Shown here piece by piece: positions 8,398-15,680 of a stretch of 38,552 nucleotides of DNA. Position numbers and translations under genes: made by a program. How positions within the stretch are numbered: position 1 is the first letter of the stretch; each line of letters opens with the position of its first letter. The notes beneath the pieces are model-generated. The model was not told the origin of the DNA. It ran no database searches and saw only the letters and a program-made list of their open reading frames with translations. The stretch covers positions 1 to 38,552 of the forward strand of contig UCIV01000064.1 of the NCBI GenBank assembly GCA_900472575.1, read 5' to 3'. The stretch is from Hyphomicrobiales bacterium (GTDB lineage: Bacteria > Pseudomonadota > Alphaproteobacteria > Rhizobiales > Rhizobiaceae).

Positions 8398-9018
8398 TCA
8401 GCCAAGCGGTCTCAGCGCGAAGTCGACCATCGCTTTAGTGGTGTCGCGATCCGCGCCGGTTTTTCCCAACACTCTCATTCCTTGGATTTGACACACGAGG
8501 AACCTTGCGAGTGTCCGCTCGTCCAGTTCAGCACTGATCTCGCCCAGCGCTTGACCTCTTATGATGGCGGCCGCATAGAGATCTTGCAGTCGCCGAAACA
8601 GCCGAGCGATCCGAGTGGAAACCTCTTCATCCGCCGGAAGCATTTCCACAGCCGACAACACGACAAAGCAGCCTCGCAGCCCCTCCTTGCCGGAGGATTC
8701 TTCGACCTGTCGCGAGAATGCATCCTTTATTGCTGCTTTAGGAGACGGGTTGGAATGTAGGATTTCGCCAACCTTGCGAATGGCTTCGTCGATGTAAAGG
8801 TCAAGGGCGCGCAGATAGATGCCTCGTTTGTCCACGAAAGCCTTGTAGAAGCTCCCTCGTGATAGCTCCATGCCTTCGAGCAGGTCGGGCAACGAAGCAT
8901 CGTGATAACCTCGATCCCAGAACACGCTCATTGCCTTGCGAACTGCGTCATCGAGTTCGAATTCGCGAGGGCGTCCGATGGACGGGGATGTTTCAGTGCT
9001 TTTCACCATGAGAGCCAT
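8398..9018 (-). CDS. TetR family transcriptional regulator
   Basis: The 206-residue protein begins with the short arm GRPREFELDDAVRKAMSVFW, typical of one TetR branch often found next to SDR, AKR and MFS genes. The helix-turn-helix follows (about residues 30-60): LLEGMELSRGSFYKAFVDKRG, with SFYKAF as recognition helix. A TetR C-terminal helical domain fills the rest. The start codon at 9018 lies two bases from a perfect GGAACC-N4-GGTTCC palindrome, so autorepression is likely; an internal ATG at 9009 is the alternative start. Its probable regulon is the exporter, SDR and AKR genes downstream, and perhaps the divergent ridA-like gene. Confidence 0.9.
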   Translation of the reverse strand: MALMVKSTETSPSIGRPREFELDDAVRKAMSVFWDRGYHDASLPDLLEGMELSRGSFYKAFVDKRGIYLRALDLYIDEAIRKVGEILHSNPSPKAAIKDAFSRQVEESSGKEGLRGCFVVLSAVEMLPADEEVSTRIARLFRRLQDLYAAAIIRGQALGEISAELDERTLARFLVCQIQGMRVLGKTGADRDTTKAMVDFALRPLG

Positions 9019-9020
9019 AT

Positions 9021-9036
9021 GGAACCATTCGGTTCC
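9021..9036. promoter_or_regulatory. Palindrome, probable TetR operator between TetR and RidA genes
   Basis: GGAACC-ATTC-GGTTCC is a perfect 6-bp inverted repeat followed by TA, two bases upstream of the TetR start codon and about 100 bases upstream of the divergent RidA gene. It has the same arms and the same 4-base spacing as the copy at 8373-8388. Bound regulator would cover the leader of its own gene. Confidence 0.75.
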
Positions 9037-9135
9037 TATTGCAAGTGATTTTTCTCGGCGCTACCTAGAGAATCTGATTTCAAGGCGCCGCTCATCTATA
9101 ACGGGGCGCCACTCTCTAATAGGAAGCGCAGAACA

Positions 9136-9525
9136 ATGGATCGCGAAATCATCATACCGGAGGAAATGCGTGAGATCGTTGCAAGAGCGGGATATGCGCC
9201 GGCGGTTAAGGTCGGCGATACGATCTACGTCGTCGGGCAAGTCGGCCGCACCATAGACCTTCAGGTGATTGAGGACCCGCATGATCAGTTTCGCGCCATG
9301 TGGGAAAATCTCCGTATCGTTCTTGAGGCCGCAAACTGCACCTTCAATGACGTTGTGGAGATGACGAGCTATCACGTGGAGATGTCAAAGCACATGGATA
9401 TCTTCCGGACGGCAAAGAACGAAGTCTTCCCTAAAGGGACATACGCGTGGACCCGCATTGGCGTATCCGAACTCGCCCATCCAGGCTTGCTTGCGGAGGT
9501 GAAATGCGTCGCAGTGAAGCGGTAG
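9136..9525 (+). CDS. RidA family protein (reactive imine/enamine deaminase-like)
   Basis: This 129-residue protein has the length and fold pattern of the RidA/YjgF/UK114 family, trimeric cytoplasmic proteins that hydrolyse reactive enamine/imine intermediates. Visible features are the early YAPAVKVGDTIYVVGQVGR, the central TFNDVVEMTSYHVEM, and YAWTRIGVSELAHPGLLAEV, where the Arg after Thr matches the conserved substrate-carboxylate-binding Arg. AGGAAG lies 7-8 bases upstream of the ATG. It is divergent from the TetR gene and shares its promoter region, so it may belong to the same response. Many RidA subfamilies have other or unknown substrates, so the exact reaction is open. Confidence 0.9.
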   Translation: MDREIIIPEEMREIVARAGYAPAVKVGDTIYVVGQVGRTIDLQVIEDPHDQFRAMWENLRIVLEAANCTFNDVVEMTSYHVEMSKHMDIFRTAKNEVFPKGTYAWTRIGVSELAHPGLLAEVKCVAVKR

Positions 9526-9838
9526 CAGATCCAGCCACACCTCTCTCAAGAAGAGGTGGGCGCTCGTCTGCGCCTAAGAGCGGTACCGGCATTAAAAGGC
9601 GGTCTCATTCATCTTTAACGGGTACGAACTTGCGACATACGAATGGAAACGTGCATTATCTCAGAAGCTTAGGCTCATCGATCTTCTTAGATCCCTGATC
9701 CGATTGCATTTTCCTATGCAGACTGTTTGCTGACTGCCTCAACGAGGATTTGATCAGCGAATATCAGTCCTTTTAGCCAGAGTCGTTAAACTAGCGCGGC
9801 GTAAACAGGACTGTTTTCGCGTGCCGATCTTCAGTAGT
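9526..9838. other. 313-base stretch with no recognised gene
   Basis: Between the RidA gene and the repeat block upstream of the Fic gene there is no convincing ORF. The sequence just after the RidA stop contains CCTCTCTCAAGAAGAGG (a short imperfect hairpin, about 9540-9557) that could end transcription weakly. An 83-codon frame at 9447-9698 mostly overlaps ridA in another phase and is a shadow. Confidence 0.55.
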
Positions 9839-9899
9839 GCGGAGATTACGGCCGACAATCTCCGCTTTTTTGCGGAGATAAATCTTGCTATTCTCCGCA
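9839..9899. repeat. Two tandem inverted repeats (33-bp period) before the Fic gene
   Basis: Four GCGGAGA half-sites alternate in orientation. Unit 1 spans 9839-9865 (GCGGAGATT ... AATCTCCGC, 9-base loop). Unit 2 spans 9872-9898 (GCGGAGA ... TCTCCGC). Each unit is 27 bp and the second starts exactly 33 bp after the first, about three helical turns. Six T residues (9866-9871) lie between the units, so unit 1 could also act as a rho-independent terminator for transcripts from the left. The block ends about 20 bases before the Fic start. It is most likely an operator for autoregulation by the Fic protein's C-terminal winged-helix domain. Confidence 0.75.
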
Positions 9900-9919
9900 G
9901 ATAGGCTTTATCGTGGGTT

Positions 9920-11062
9920 ATGACTTACATCTGGCAGTCCGCCCTATGGCCGAAATTTGAGTGGCGGATTGATCGCCTTACATCAAACATTGCGGCTGTC
10001 CGCCTTGACCAAGGGCGTCTTATTGGCCGCGTCGAGAGCCTTGGTTTTCGTACACGGGAGGCAACATTTCTACGCGCGCTAACGGACGACGTCGTCAAGT
10101 CGTCGGCGATCGAGGGAGAACAGCTGGATGAGCAACAGGTTCGATCCTCGCTCGCCAGACGACTCGGTATCAATATCGATGGGTTTGTGACGCCAAATCG
10201 GTCGGTTGAAGGAATCGTCCATATCACGCTCGATGCCACGATCAATTGCGCTGAGCCACTGACGGCAGAGCGACTGTTTCAATGGCATGCCGCCCTTTTT
10301 CCGACCGGCCGCAACGAATGGGGCCATAAACTTCGCGTCGGCGATTGGCGGGACGATTCTGGCGGCCATATGGAAATTGTTTCCGGTGCATTCGGACACG
10401 AGAAAGTCCACTATGTTGCTCCGCCAGCGGATCGCGTGGAAGCTGAGATGTCAGCCTTCCTCCAGTGGTTTAACGGAGCGCATGATGTGGATCCCCTCAT
10501 CAAAGCAGCCATCGCCCATCTCTGGTTCGTCGCCATCCATCCTTTTGGCGATGGCAATGGCCGCATAACTCGCGCAATCGCCGACATGACGCTTGCACGC
10601 AGTGGCGGAGGCGCCCAGCGGCTTTATTCCATGTCTGCAGCAATTGAGCGATCCCGCGCCGGGTATTATGAAGCCCTGCAATCAATTACCAGCAAAGATA
10701 GCCTCAACATCACGAGCTGGATCGAATGGTTCATAGATCGTCTAGGCGATGCTGTTGGCCAGGCTATCCTGACACTCGGCAACGTGATGCTGAAAAATGA
10801 TTTCTGGCAGATGCATGCTGAAAGCGATCTCAATCCGCGGCAAGCCAAGGTCCTAAACCGGCTGTTAGAGGGGAATTTCCAGGGCAAGCTCACATCGACA
10901 AAGTGGGCGAAATTAACGAACGCATCCCAAGACACTGCATCTCGCGACATTGCAGACCTGATGACGAAAGGCATCCTGCGGAAAGGAGAGGCTGGAGGAC
11001 GAAGCACGGCCTACGAGCTGGCTTTAAACTTCACTATGAACCACCTTCCCTCATCTGGATAA
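9920..11062 (+). CDS. Fic/DUF4172 family protein with C-terminal winged-helix domain
   Basis: The 380-residue protein has three parts. The N-terminus (about 1-90) is DUF4172-like, opening with YIWQSALWPKFEWRID. It carries the inhibitory-helix motif S-x-x-x-E-G in SSAIEGEQLD (near residue 61), which marks a class II (N-terminally inhibited) Fic protein. The central Fic domain has the complete active-site loop HPFGDGNGRITR (near residue 210) with catalytic His, phosphate-binding Asp and final Arg, so NMP-transfer (usually AMPylation) activity is predicted. The C-terminus (about 300-370) looks like a winged-helix DNA-binding domain (SQDTASRDIADLMTKGIL, then GGRSTAYEL). Tandem inverted repeats upstream are a natural target for it. 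The protein target is unknown. The start has only a weak ribosome site (GTGGGTT). Confidence 0.92.
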   Translation: MTYIWQSALWPKFEWRIDRLTSNIAAVRLDQGRLIGRVESLGFRTREATFLRALTDDVVKSSAIEGEQLDEQQVRSSLARRLGINIDGFVTPNRSVEGIVHITLDATINCAEPLTAERLFQWHAALFPTGRNEWGHKLRVGDWRDDSGGHMEIVSGAFGHEKVHYVAPPADRVEAEMSAFLQWFNGAHDVDPLIKAAIAHLWFVAIHPFGDGNGRITRAIADMTLARSGGGAQRLYSMSAAIERSRAGYYEALQSITSKDSLNITSWIEWFIDRLGDAVGQAILTLGNVMLKNDFWQMHAESDLNPRQAKVLNRLLEGNFQGKLTSTKWAKLTNASQDTASRDIADLMTKGILRKGEAGGRSTAYELALNFTMNHLPSSG

Positions 11063-11189
11063 AATCCGGCCGCCGATGATGACCCGAGACCACTTAATCG
11101 CGCCTTTCGCTTCACAAGTTGATCAAGAGGACCATAGCCTTTCAAAAACGTAGCCAGATTTTCGATCGGCGGTTAAGCTCTTGGAAGGA

Positions 11190-11252
11190 TTCGAACCACC
11201 GACCCGTTTGTCCAAGGACAAAGCGGTGGATATCGAGACCATTCCACTGCTT
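11190..11252. repeat. Inverted repeats and a tRNA T-arm-like motif between convergent genes
   Basis: The gap between the convergent Fic and hipA genes holds a perfect 7-bp inverted repeat TTTGTCC-AA-GGACAAA (11207-11222). It is followed by AAGCGGTGG (11221-11229) pairing with CCACTGCTT (11244-11252), with one G-T mismatch. No T-run follows either stem. At 11190-11205 the minus strand reads GGGTCGGTGGTTCGAA, like a tRNA T-arm, but no complete cloverleaf can be drawn. The structure may end transcription from both sides or be a decayed tRNA/attachment remnant. Confidence 0.4.
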
Positions 11253-11318
11253 AAGAGACCTGCTCCGTGACTCTCTGCAATGAACCAGCCCGGATTGAGA
11301 TGACCTTGCGAATTGCAT

Positions 11319-12511
11319 TCACGATGGGTGCCTGATCCCCTCGTCGGCCAGTTCTGCAACATGGGCATCGGCCTCGCTCACGATCCTTTCGGCCATTTGG
11401 GCAAGATCGCGAACAAGGATGCGCTGAGAAGACTTGGTTTCGGGCACCAATGTCTTCCAATGCTTCAGTTGGATGGTGTCGGGCACATCGCGGCCACCAA
11501 TTTTCATGGCGAGCCTCTTTGACAAGCGGGGATAAACGGCCGTGCAAACGACATCGTAGATCGGTGCCAGATCTGGCTCATCGGAGCCGTAAAGCAGAGC
11601 GTAGTTCTTGCCGTGGGCATCGGCGCTGCCGACAAGATAATGGAAGATCAGCATGCGGATGAATTGCAACCGATCCGCGACAGGTCTTGCGCAGGCCTGG
11701 TCGATCAGCCCGAGAGCATGTCCTGTCCCAGGTCCGCCCTCGGCCTCATACTTCAGCTCCGGCGGGACGCTAAGGGCCTGGCAAAAGTCCTCCTGGTGTA
11801 GGCGCTCATTGATGCCGTCTGCAGCTTTCGTCCGATCATACCGTTCCACCAGGAGAAAGGCAGTCGCCCCGTCTAGGCGTATCTCGACATGGGGTACCGG
11901 CAGCTTGAGGCGGGCAGCCAGCCGCATACAAAAATACTCGTTCTCCACCGTGCCTTCTAGCCCTTGGATGACCGGTTTTAGGATATGGGTCGTTGGTCGA
12001 CCATCTCTCGCCAAGGCAATGGAATCTCCATCGACAATGACCGCCAGTTTATCCTGCGCGCCGGCGAGCGATAGGCGAATGCCCTCGTCTCCGCCAAGCA
12101 AAGGCCGGGTCCGCAGCCTGCTGAGAATTTCATCCAGACGTTCCGTAGTGAGAATTTCGGCTTGGGATTGGCCGGAGGGTCGGGGCGCTGTCCCGGTGGG
12201 ATAGAGAGACAGAGCACCTGCACATTCGCCCCCGATAACTTCCAGTAGCCCGAAGGCGTTGCCTGCCGAAAGGCCGAGCGCGCCAGCCAGGCGTTGCCGC
12301 GCGCCTTCGTCCGGCAAGAGACCGGAGAAAAACGGGCGCACCACCTGATCACTAAAGGGTTCTTCTTTCAGGGGCATCGAGAACGAGATCGCACGCGATC
12401 CTTGGTCCAGGAGATACGCGCCATCGTAGGCAAAAGTCAGCAGGCCGTCGTCAAGTCGGCCGAGACGCCCGCCTTGGTGTCGCGGAAATAGACGTCCAAG
12501 ACCCGGGTCAT
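11319..12511 (-). pseudogene. hipA: HipA family serine/threonine kinase toxin, frameshifted near the start
   Basis: From about 12465 downward one frame encodes nearly all of a HipA kinase: LGRLDDGLLTFAYD, the glycine-rich SLAGAQDKLAV, ATP-binding Lys in HILKP, NEYFCMRLA, VERYDRTK, the catalytic SADAHGKNYALLY and the metal-binding LAPIYDVV. The natural start is an ATG at 12511 that overlaps the hipB stop (ATGA) and encodes MTRVLDVYFRDTKAGV, the expected HipA opening. That frame hits a stop after 24 codons. Inserting one base near 12464-12466 joins it to the rest and restores KAGVLGRLDDG. The gene thus carries a one-base deletion, giving about 397 residues if repaired. The alternative start at 12641 inside hipB gives an unnatural N-terminus. 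It could be inactive, or the shift could be a sequencing error. Confidence 0.85.
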
Positions 12512-12774
12512 GATCGCGGGCCCTGGCGACGCCCGACCGAAACAACAAGACCAAGACCGGCCAAGACTCGCATCGCACGGCCAATCTGGCAGCTCTCCTT
12601 GCCGGCCTCGAGTTCACGCAGAAACCGTACCCCCACGCCAATCACCCCGGCAAGTTGCTCCTGGGTTAAGCCTTGTTGTTTGCGCTCCTGACGGATCAGC
12701 ATGCCGAGGCTTTTAGTATCTTTGATCTTTTCCAAAATCACCCCTATCGGGATGATCATATCATCAGACGGCAT
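12508..12774 (-). CDS. hipB: HipB-like antitoxin, XRE family
   Basis: The protein is an 88-residue helix-turn-helix regulator: LGMLIRQERKQQGLTQEQLAGVIGVGVRFLRELEAGKESCQIG is a clear Cro/C1-type domain in the form usual for HipB partners of HipA. It should bind and neutralise HipA and repress the operon. Its stop overlaps the hipA ATG. The coordinates use the ATG at 12774, which has no ribosome site. A better start is a TTG at 12735 (residue 14), preceded by AGGGG at the right distance. In that case the operator copy at 12741-12756 and the inverted repeat GATGAT-CAT-ATCATC (12751-12765) lie upstream of, not within, the gene. With hipA broken, hipB may persist only as a regulator. Confidence 0.85.
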   Translation of the reverse strand: MPSDDMIIPIGVILEKIKDTKSLGMLIRQERKQQGLTQEQLAGVIGVGVRFLRELEAGKESCQIGRAMRVLAGLGLVVSVGRRQGPRS

Positions 12775-12855
12775 GAAAGGAAGCCAAAAGAACCGATCGG
12801 GATGATTCTAGGAATATTGGCGCCACCGGACTGAAATAGAACCGATCGGGACGAA
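12741..12855. repeat. Three direct repeats at about 50-bp spacing, probable hipB operators
   Basis: The element aaCCGATCGGgatgat occurs at 12791-12806. Close copies are at 12840-12855 (ending gacgaa) and 12741-12756 (CCTATCGGgatgat, left half changed). The starts are 50 and 49 bases apart, close to five helical turns each. The two upstream copies contain the perfect palindrome CCGATCGG. They lie in front of hipB, with the third overlapping its annotated N-terminus. Cooperative binding of HipB dimers would fit the regular spacing. Confidence 0.68.
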
Positions 12856-12881
12856 ACGCCGCACAAGACTCACCCTGGTGC

Positions 12882-13406
12882 TCACTGCTTGAAGCAGTTC
12901 TCACGGTGCCATCTCAGGAACTGGGGATGTGGCCGCTCGTAGACCCGGCCAGGCACGATGGCCTTCCCGGTCTTGTTGAGGAGTCCTTGAATGCTGTCAG
13001 GATCATTCGCCTGACGCGATATCAGGATATCGAGATCGTCCGAAATGCCAATCAGACCGCGGTCGAACATCCAGTGTGCGATGCCCGAAAGAGCAATTCC
13101 GTTGGAAAGAATGTCAGGCCCGCTCGCTTCCACCGGCCGAATATGGGCGGCATCGACCTCCGCCCGGCCACCACCATTGATGAGCTTCAATCCCGTGATG
13201 GCGCATCGTTTGTCATAGGCGTGAAGAACGTGCCGGCGAAACAGCCGATTTCGAACGATCCGCGACGAGCGTTGCATAACCCGGTCGCGCTCCTGCTCGA
13301 ACATGAACGGCGCTTGAGCTTCATATGCAAATCCATCGACAGCATGCGTCACCCCCGGCTCATCCAGCCGAGGCAGTTCAGGCTCATGCCAATGCTCACT
13401 GCACAA
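12882..13406 (-). pseudogene. HNH endonuclease-family protein, 5'-truncated
   Basis: The 174-residue frame holds the C-terminal half of a known HNH family: LLHAYDKRCAITGLKL-like sequence (here HVLHAYDKRCAITGL), then VDAAHIRPVEASGPDILSNGIALSG and HWMFDRGLIGISDD, ending HPQFLRWHREN. The active-site His lies in AAHIRP and the later Asn/His in SNGIAL...HWMFD, so the nuclease core is present. Family members I know of are about 300 residues with an additional N-terminal domain; here the frame begins with TTG immediately after a stop codon, and the upstream 150 bases do not encode that domain. It is therefore probably a remnant, although a short functional protein cannot be ruled out. It lies between hipB and the amino-sugar operon. 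Confidence 0.72.
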
Positions 13407-13463
13407 TCAGCAATTATGCCAGGTAAAGGGGATTGTCGTTGCTGCCTACGAATTGTGACGAAG

Positions 13464-13483
13464 GGGCGCCTGACGAGGCGCCC
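13464..13483. other. GC-rich hairpin upstream of the HNH remnant
   Basis: GGGCGCC-TGACGA-GGCGCCC is a perfect 7-bp stem with a six-base loop in the gap between the HNH remnant and the end of the amino-sugar operon. No T-run follows on either strand. It could assist termination of the operon together with the hairpin at 13526-13552. Confidence 0.45.
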
Positions 13484-13525
13484 TCTGCAGGAAGAGAAAG
13501 ATATTACTGCTCCGGAAGCGGCATA

Positions 13526-13552
13526 AATACGGCTTTCAGAAATCGCCGTATT
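13526..13552 (-). terminator. Hairpin just after the last gene of the amino-sugar operon
   Basis: On the minus strand, three bases after the KbaZ-family stop codon, AATACGGC pairs with GCCGTATT across an 11-base loop and is followed by TTAT. The 8-bp stem and the position right after the operon's last gene suggest a transcription terminator, although the T-run is short. Confidence 0.55.
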
Positions 13553-13555
13553 ACT

Positions 13556-14815
13556 TCAAACGCACGCTCTGGCATACTCGTTAAGGGCGAGTTTTACGTA
13601 TCCGAGCTTGATTGATGCGGCATTGGGCTCAACCTCGCCCGACCTGACAGCTGGGACAAGTGGCGCAAGATATTGACTTATAAGCGTCTCGGAAATGATC
13701 TGATTTTCCAGGCGAAGCATCAACTCAGTGACTGCGTTTTGCGCTTTGGGATGTGCCCAATAATATCGAATTCGATCCGAATAGCTGAAGTGACGTTGCA
13801 GTTTCTGCTCAAGCTTGTCGCCAGAGTAATAATTCGCCCAATAGCCCTCTTCTTCTACCATGAGCATCTCCATCGCATCCTTTAGCTTTGGTGTCCCCCC
13901 ATCAAGTTCCGCAGCGATCAGATCGAGCCCATAAAGCGCTTCCCTCAATGCGAAGGTTAGCCCCGGCCCCACCTTTAGGATTGAAAAACCATCAGTTACG
14001 AGAGCCGAAAGTGCGTCCACTGTCTGATAGTCTGTGGAATGCGCTTCGAAGACCACGTTCGGCATTTGCGTCAATGACTTCGAAAGCTCCTGGGAAAGCT
14101 CTGGCCTGTAGGCCACAACATTGGCGCTGCCAAACTCGACGCCCGGCTGGACGACGAGACCAATGACTCGATCGAAGGCGGCACCAACTCCTTGATCCTG
14201 AAATGCCTTGCGGTGAATTTCGTAAGTTTTGAGTGCGGCCGACGCATCAGTGACGTCAAGACTATCAACGACGTGCGAAGCTCCTCCGGGGACAGGTACC
14301 TCCGTGCCGATAATGTATACTGGCGGCGTCTCACAATTGTTTTCTGCAACCTTTGCCAATTGCGCAGCGCGGAGAGCCACAAGCTCGTCATCAAGGGCAA
14401 CGGCCTCACCCTGGCAACCCATAGAGCAGTCCAGATGCAATTTTGTAAAACCGGCGGAGGCATAATCTGCGATCATCACCAGCGCCTTCTGCATGGCGCT
14501 GGCTGCGGGCAGATGCTTCCAAGGATTCGGGCCAAGATGGTCTCCACCCAGAATGAGCATATCCTTATTGAATCCGACGCTATCCGCTATCTTCTCTACG
14601 AAACCCCGGAAATCCGCAGGCGTCATCCCTGTATATCCGCCGTCCTGGTTTACCTGGTTGCAGGTGGCTTCGATGAGAACTTCGCGGCCGCTTTGGCAAC
14701 CTAGCTCCAATGCAGCCCGGATGACGTCCGGGTGCGCAGAGCACACCGAGGTTATTCCGTATTTCTCACCGCGATCGTGTCTTGAACGTAGCGATGTCAG
14801 AGCAGAGGATGCCAT
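13556..14815 (-). CDS. KbaZ/GatZ-family protein (PF08013), possible tagatose-6-phosphate 4-epimerase
   Basis: This full-length 419-residue protein belongs to the family named 'tagatose-bisphosphate aldolase non-catalytic subunit'. Typical stretches are GITSVCSAHPDVIRAAL, EATCNQVNQDGGYTGMTP, ILGGDHLGPNPW, KLHLDCSMGC, YIIGTEVPVPGG and FEAHSTDYQT. The family is established as an accessory of KbaY/GatY in enterobacteria, but an Agrobacterium member of PF08013 was shown to epimerise D-tagatose 6-phosphate to fructose 6-phosphate. No KbaY/GatY aldolase or tagatose-6-phosphate kinase occurs in this operon, whereas AgaS, which makes tagatose-6-phosphate, does. The epimerase role is therefore favoured here. 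It is the last gene of the operon, 107 bases after the NUDIX gene, with only a weak ribosome site (AAAGAA). Confidence 0.9.
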   Translation of the reverse strand: MASSALTSLRSRHDRGEKYGITSVCSAHPDVIRAALELGCQSGREVLIEATCNQVNQDGGYTGMTPADFRGFVEKIADSVGFNKDMLILGGDHLGPNPWKHLPAASAMQKALVMIADYASAGFTKLHLDCSMGCQGEAVALDDELVALRAAQLAKVAENNCETPPVYIIGTEVPVPGGASHVVDSLDVTDASAALKTYEIHRKAFQDQGVGAAFDRVIGLVVQPGVEFGSANVVAYRPELSQELSKSLTQMPNVVFEAHSTDYQTVDALSALVTDGFSILKVGPGLTFALREALYGLDLIAAELDGGTPKLKDAMEMLMVEEEGYWANYYSGDKLEQKLQRHFSYSDRIRYYWAHPKAQNAVTELMLRLENQIISETLISQYLAPLVPAVRSGEVEPNAASIKLGYVKLALNEYARACV

Positions 14816-14922
14816 GGTTTTTCTTTCGAATTGTTATGAAGTTCGGGAGAACGCAGCAGAGCTGTTTGGCAGCGTCGCGTCTCGAAAGCCTGCTTTGCGC
14901 GAGTGGATAAAAAAGAGAGAGC

Positions 14923-15675
14923 CTACGGGACATCCACCAGCAACGCGTCGCGATGCTCGCTTAGAAGAGTAGCCAGATAATCGACTATGGCGTCGCCTTG
15001 TTGAGCGAGAAATTGGTCAACCGATCGCGGATCGAGGGGTATGGCGAGCAAGGTATCGAATTCGGGCTCTTCACCATGTGCAAGCTGTCCCTCCCGATGT
15101 GATCGAAAAAGTGATTGCGCCTGGCTGGCATCACCATCGAATAGAACAAGATAAATTAGGCCAACGGTTTCGAGCCTGCCGCCCGTCTTGATGCAGAGGG
15201 GTTTAAACAGCGGTTGATATTCCAGAAACCCGGCACCAAGCTCTTCAGCGAGCTCTCGGCGGCAGCATTCGCCCGGGTTCAACGTTCCATCGACCGTGAG
15301 TTCGACCCCGCCGCCTGCGCATTGTATCTGACCTGGCGACGACGTATGAGAGGCCATTCGCCCGGCAAGGAGATGGTTGTCACGAGTGATCACGACAGCC
15401 GCGGAGAAAACCGCGCGGCAGGCGAACTCGCGTTCTGCATCGGACATTGCGTACAGATAGTGCGCGTAATCGGTAGCGGAGACCTCGATTTCAGGGGGCG
15501 CCTGATCAATAGTCAGGTGGGATGCGACAAGGACGGGGCCGTTGAAAAACTTCCCTTCAGCGTTGATCTGAGCCCAATGGGCGTCCACTTCACGGCGATA
15601 GTCTTCCGGCAAGAACAGATGCCGTTTGGTTTGAGTGAGGCTGGCCGGCTGATTGCAGAACGTTATCTTCGGCAT
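14923..15675 (-). CDS. NUDIX hydrolase-like protein in the amino-sugar operon
   Basis: The 250-residue protein carries a NUDIX-type box in its second half: CAGGGVELTVDG, then CCRRELAEELGAG, matching the core R-E-U-x-E-E-x-G. The spacing of the first Glu differs from the textbook G-x5-E-x7-REUxEExGU pattern, so metal binding may be altered. The N-terminal 90 residues (FLPEDYRREVDAHW and onward) precede the NUDIX fold as in the two-part hydrolases of nucleoside diphosphate-linked compounds. It starts 5 bases after the nagB stop, so it is certainly part of the operon. Possible roles are hydrolysis of a nucleotide sugar or clearing of a damaged metabolite. The substrate is not deducible. Confidence 0.82.
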   Translation of the reverse strand: MPKITFCNQPASLTQTKRHLFLPEDYRREVDAHWAQINAEGKFFNGPVLVASHLTIDQAPPEIEVSATDYAHYLYAMSDAEREFACRAVFSAAVVITRDNHLLAGRMASHTSSPGQIQCAGGGVELTVDGTLNPGECCRRELAEELGAGFLEYQPLFKPLCIKTGGRLETVGLIYLVLFDGDASQAQSLFRSHREGQLAHGEEPEFDTLLAIPLDPRSVDQFLAQQGDAIVDYLATLLSEHRDALLVDVP

Positions 15676-15680
15676 ATTAA

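Noticed and set aside
11181..11260. Possible tRNA gene on the minus strand
   Set aside because: The T-loop-like TTCGAAT is present but the T-stem has mismatches and no acceptor, D-arm and anticodon arm combination can be folded.
12464..12470. Programmed -1 frameshift in hipA
   Set aside because: No X-XXY-YYZ slippery heptamer occurs at the junction and HipA families are not known to use frameshifting; a simple deletion or sequence error is simpler.
12741..12855. CRISPR-like array from three regularly spaced repeats
   Set aside because: Only three short imperfect copies, two of them with internal palindromes, located at a toxin-antitoxin promoter and without cas genes; they fit operators better.
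12906..13526. A 206-codon plus-strand frame antisense to the HNH gene
   Set aside because: No family resemblance; the opposite strand carries a clear HNH core.
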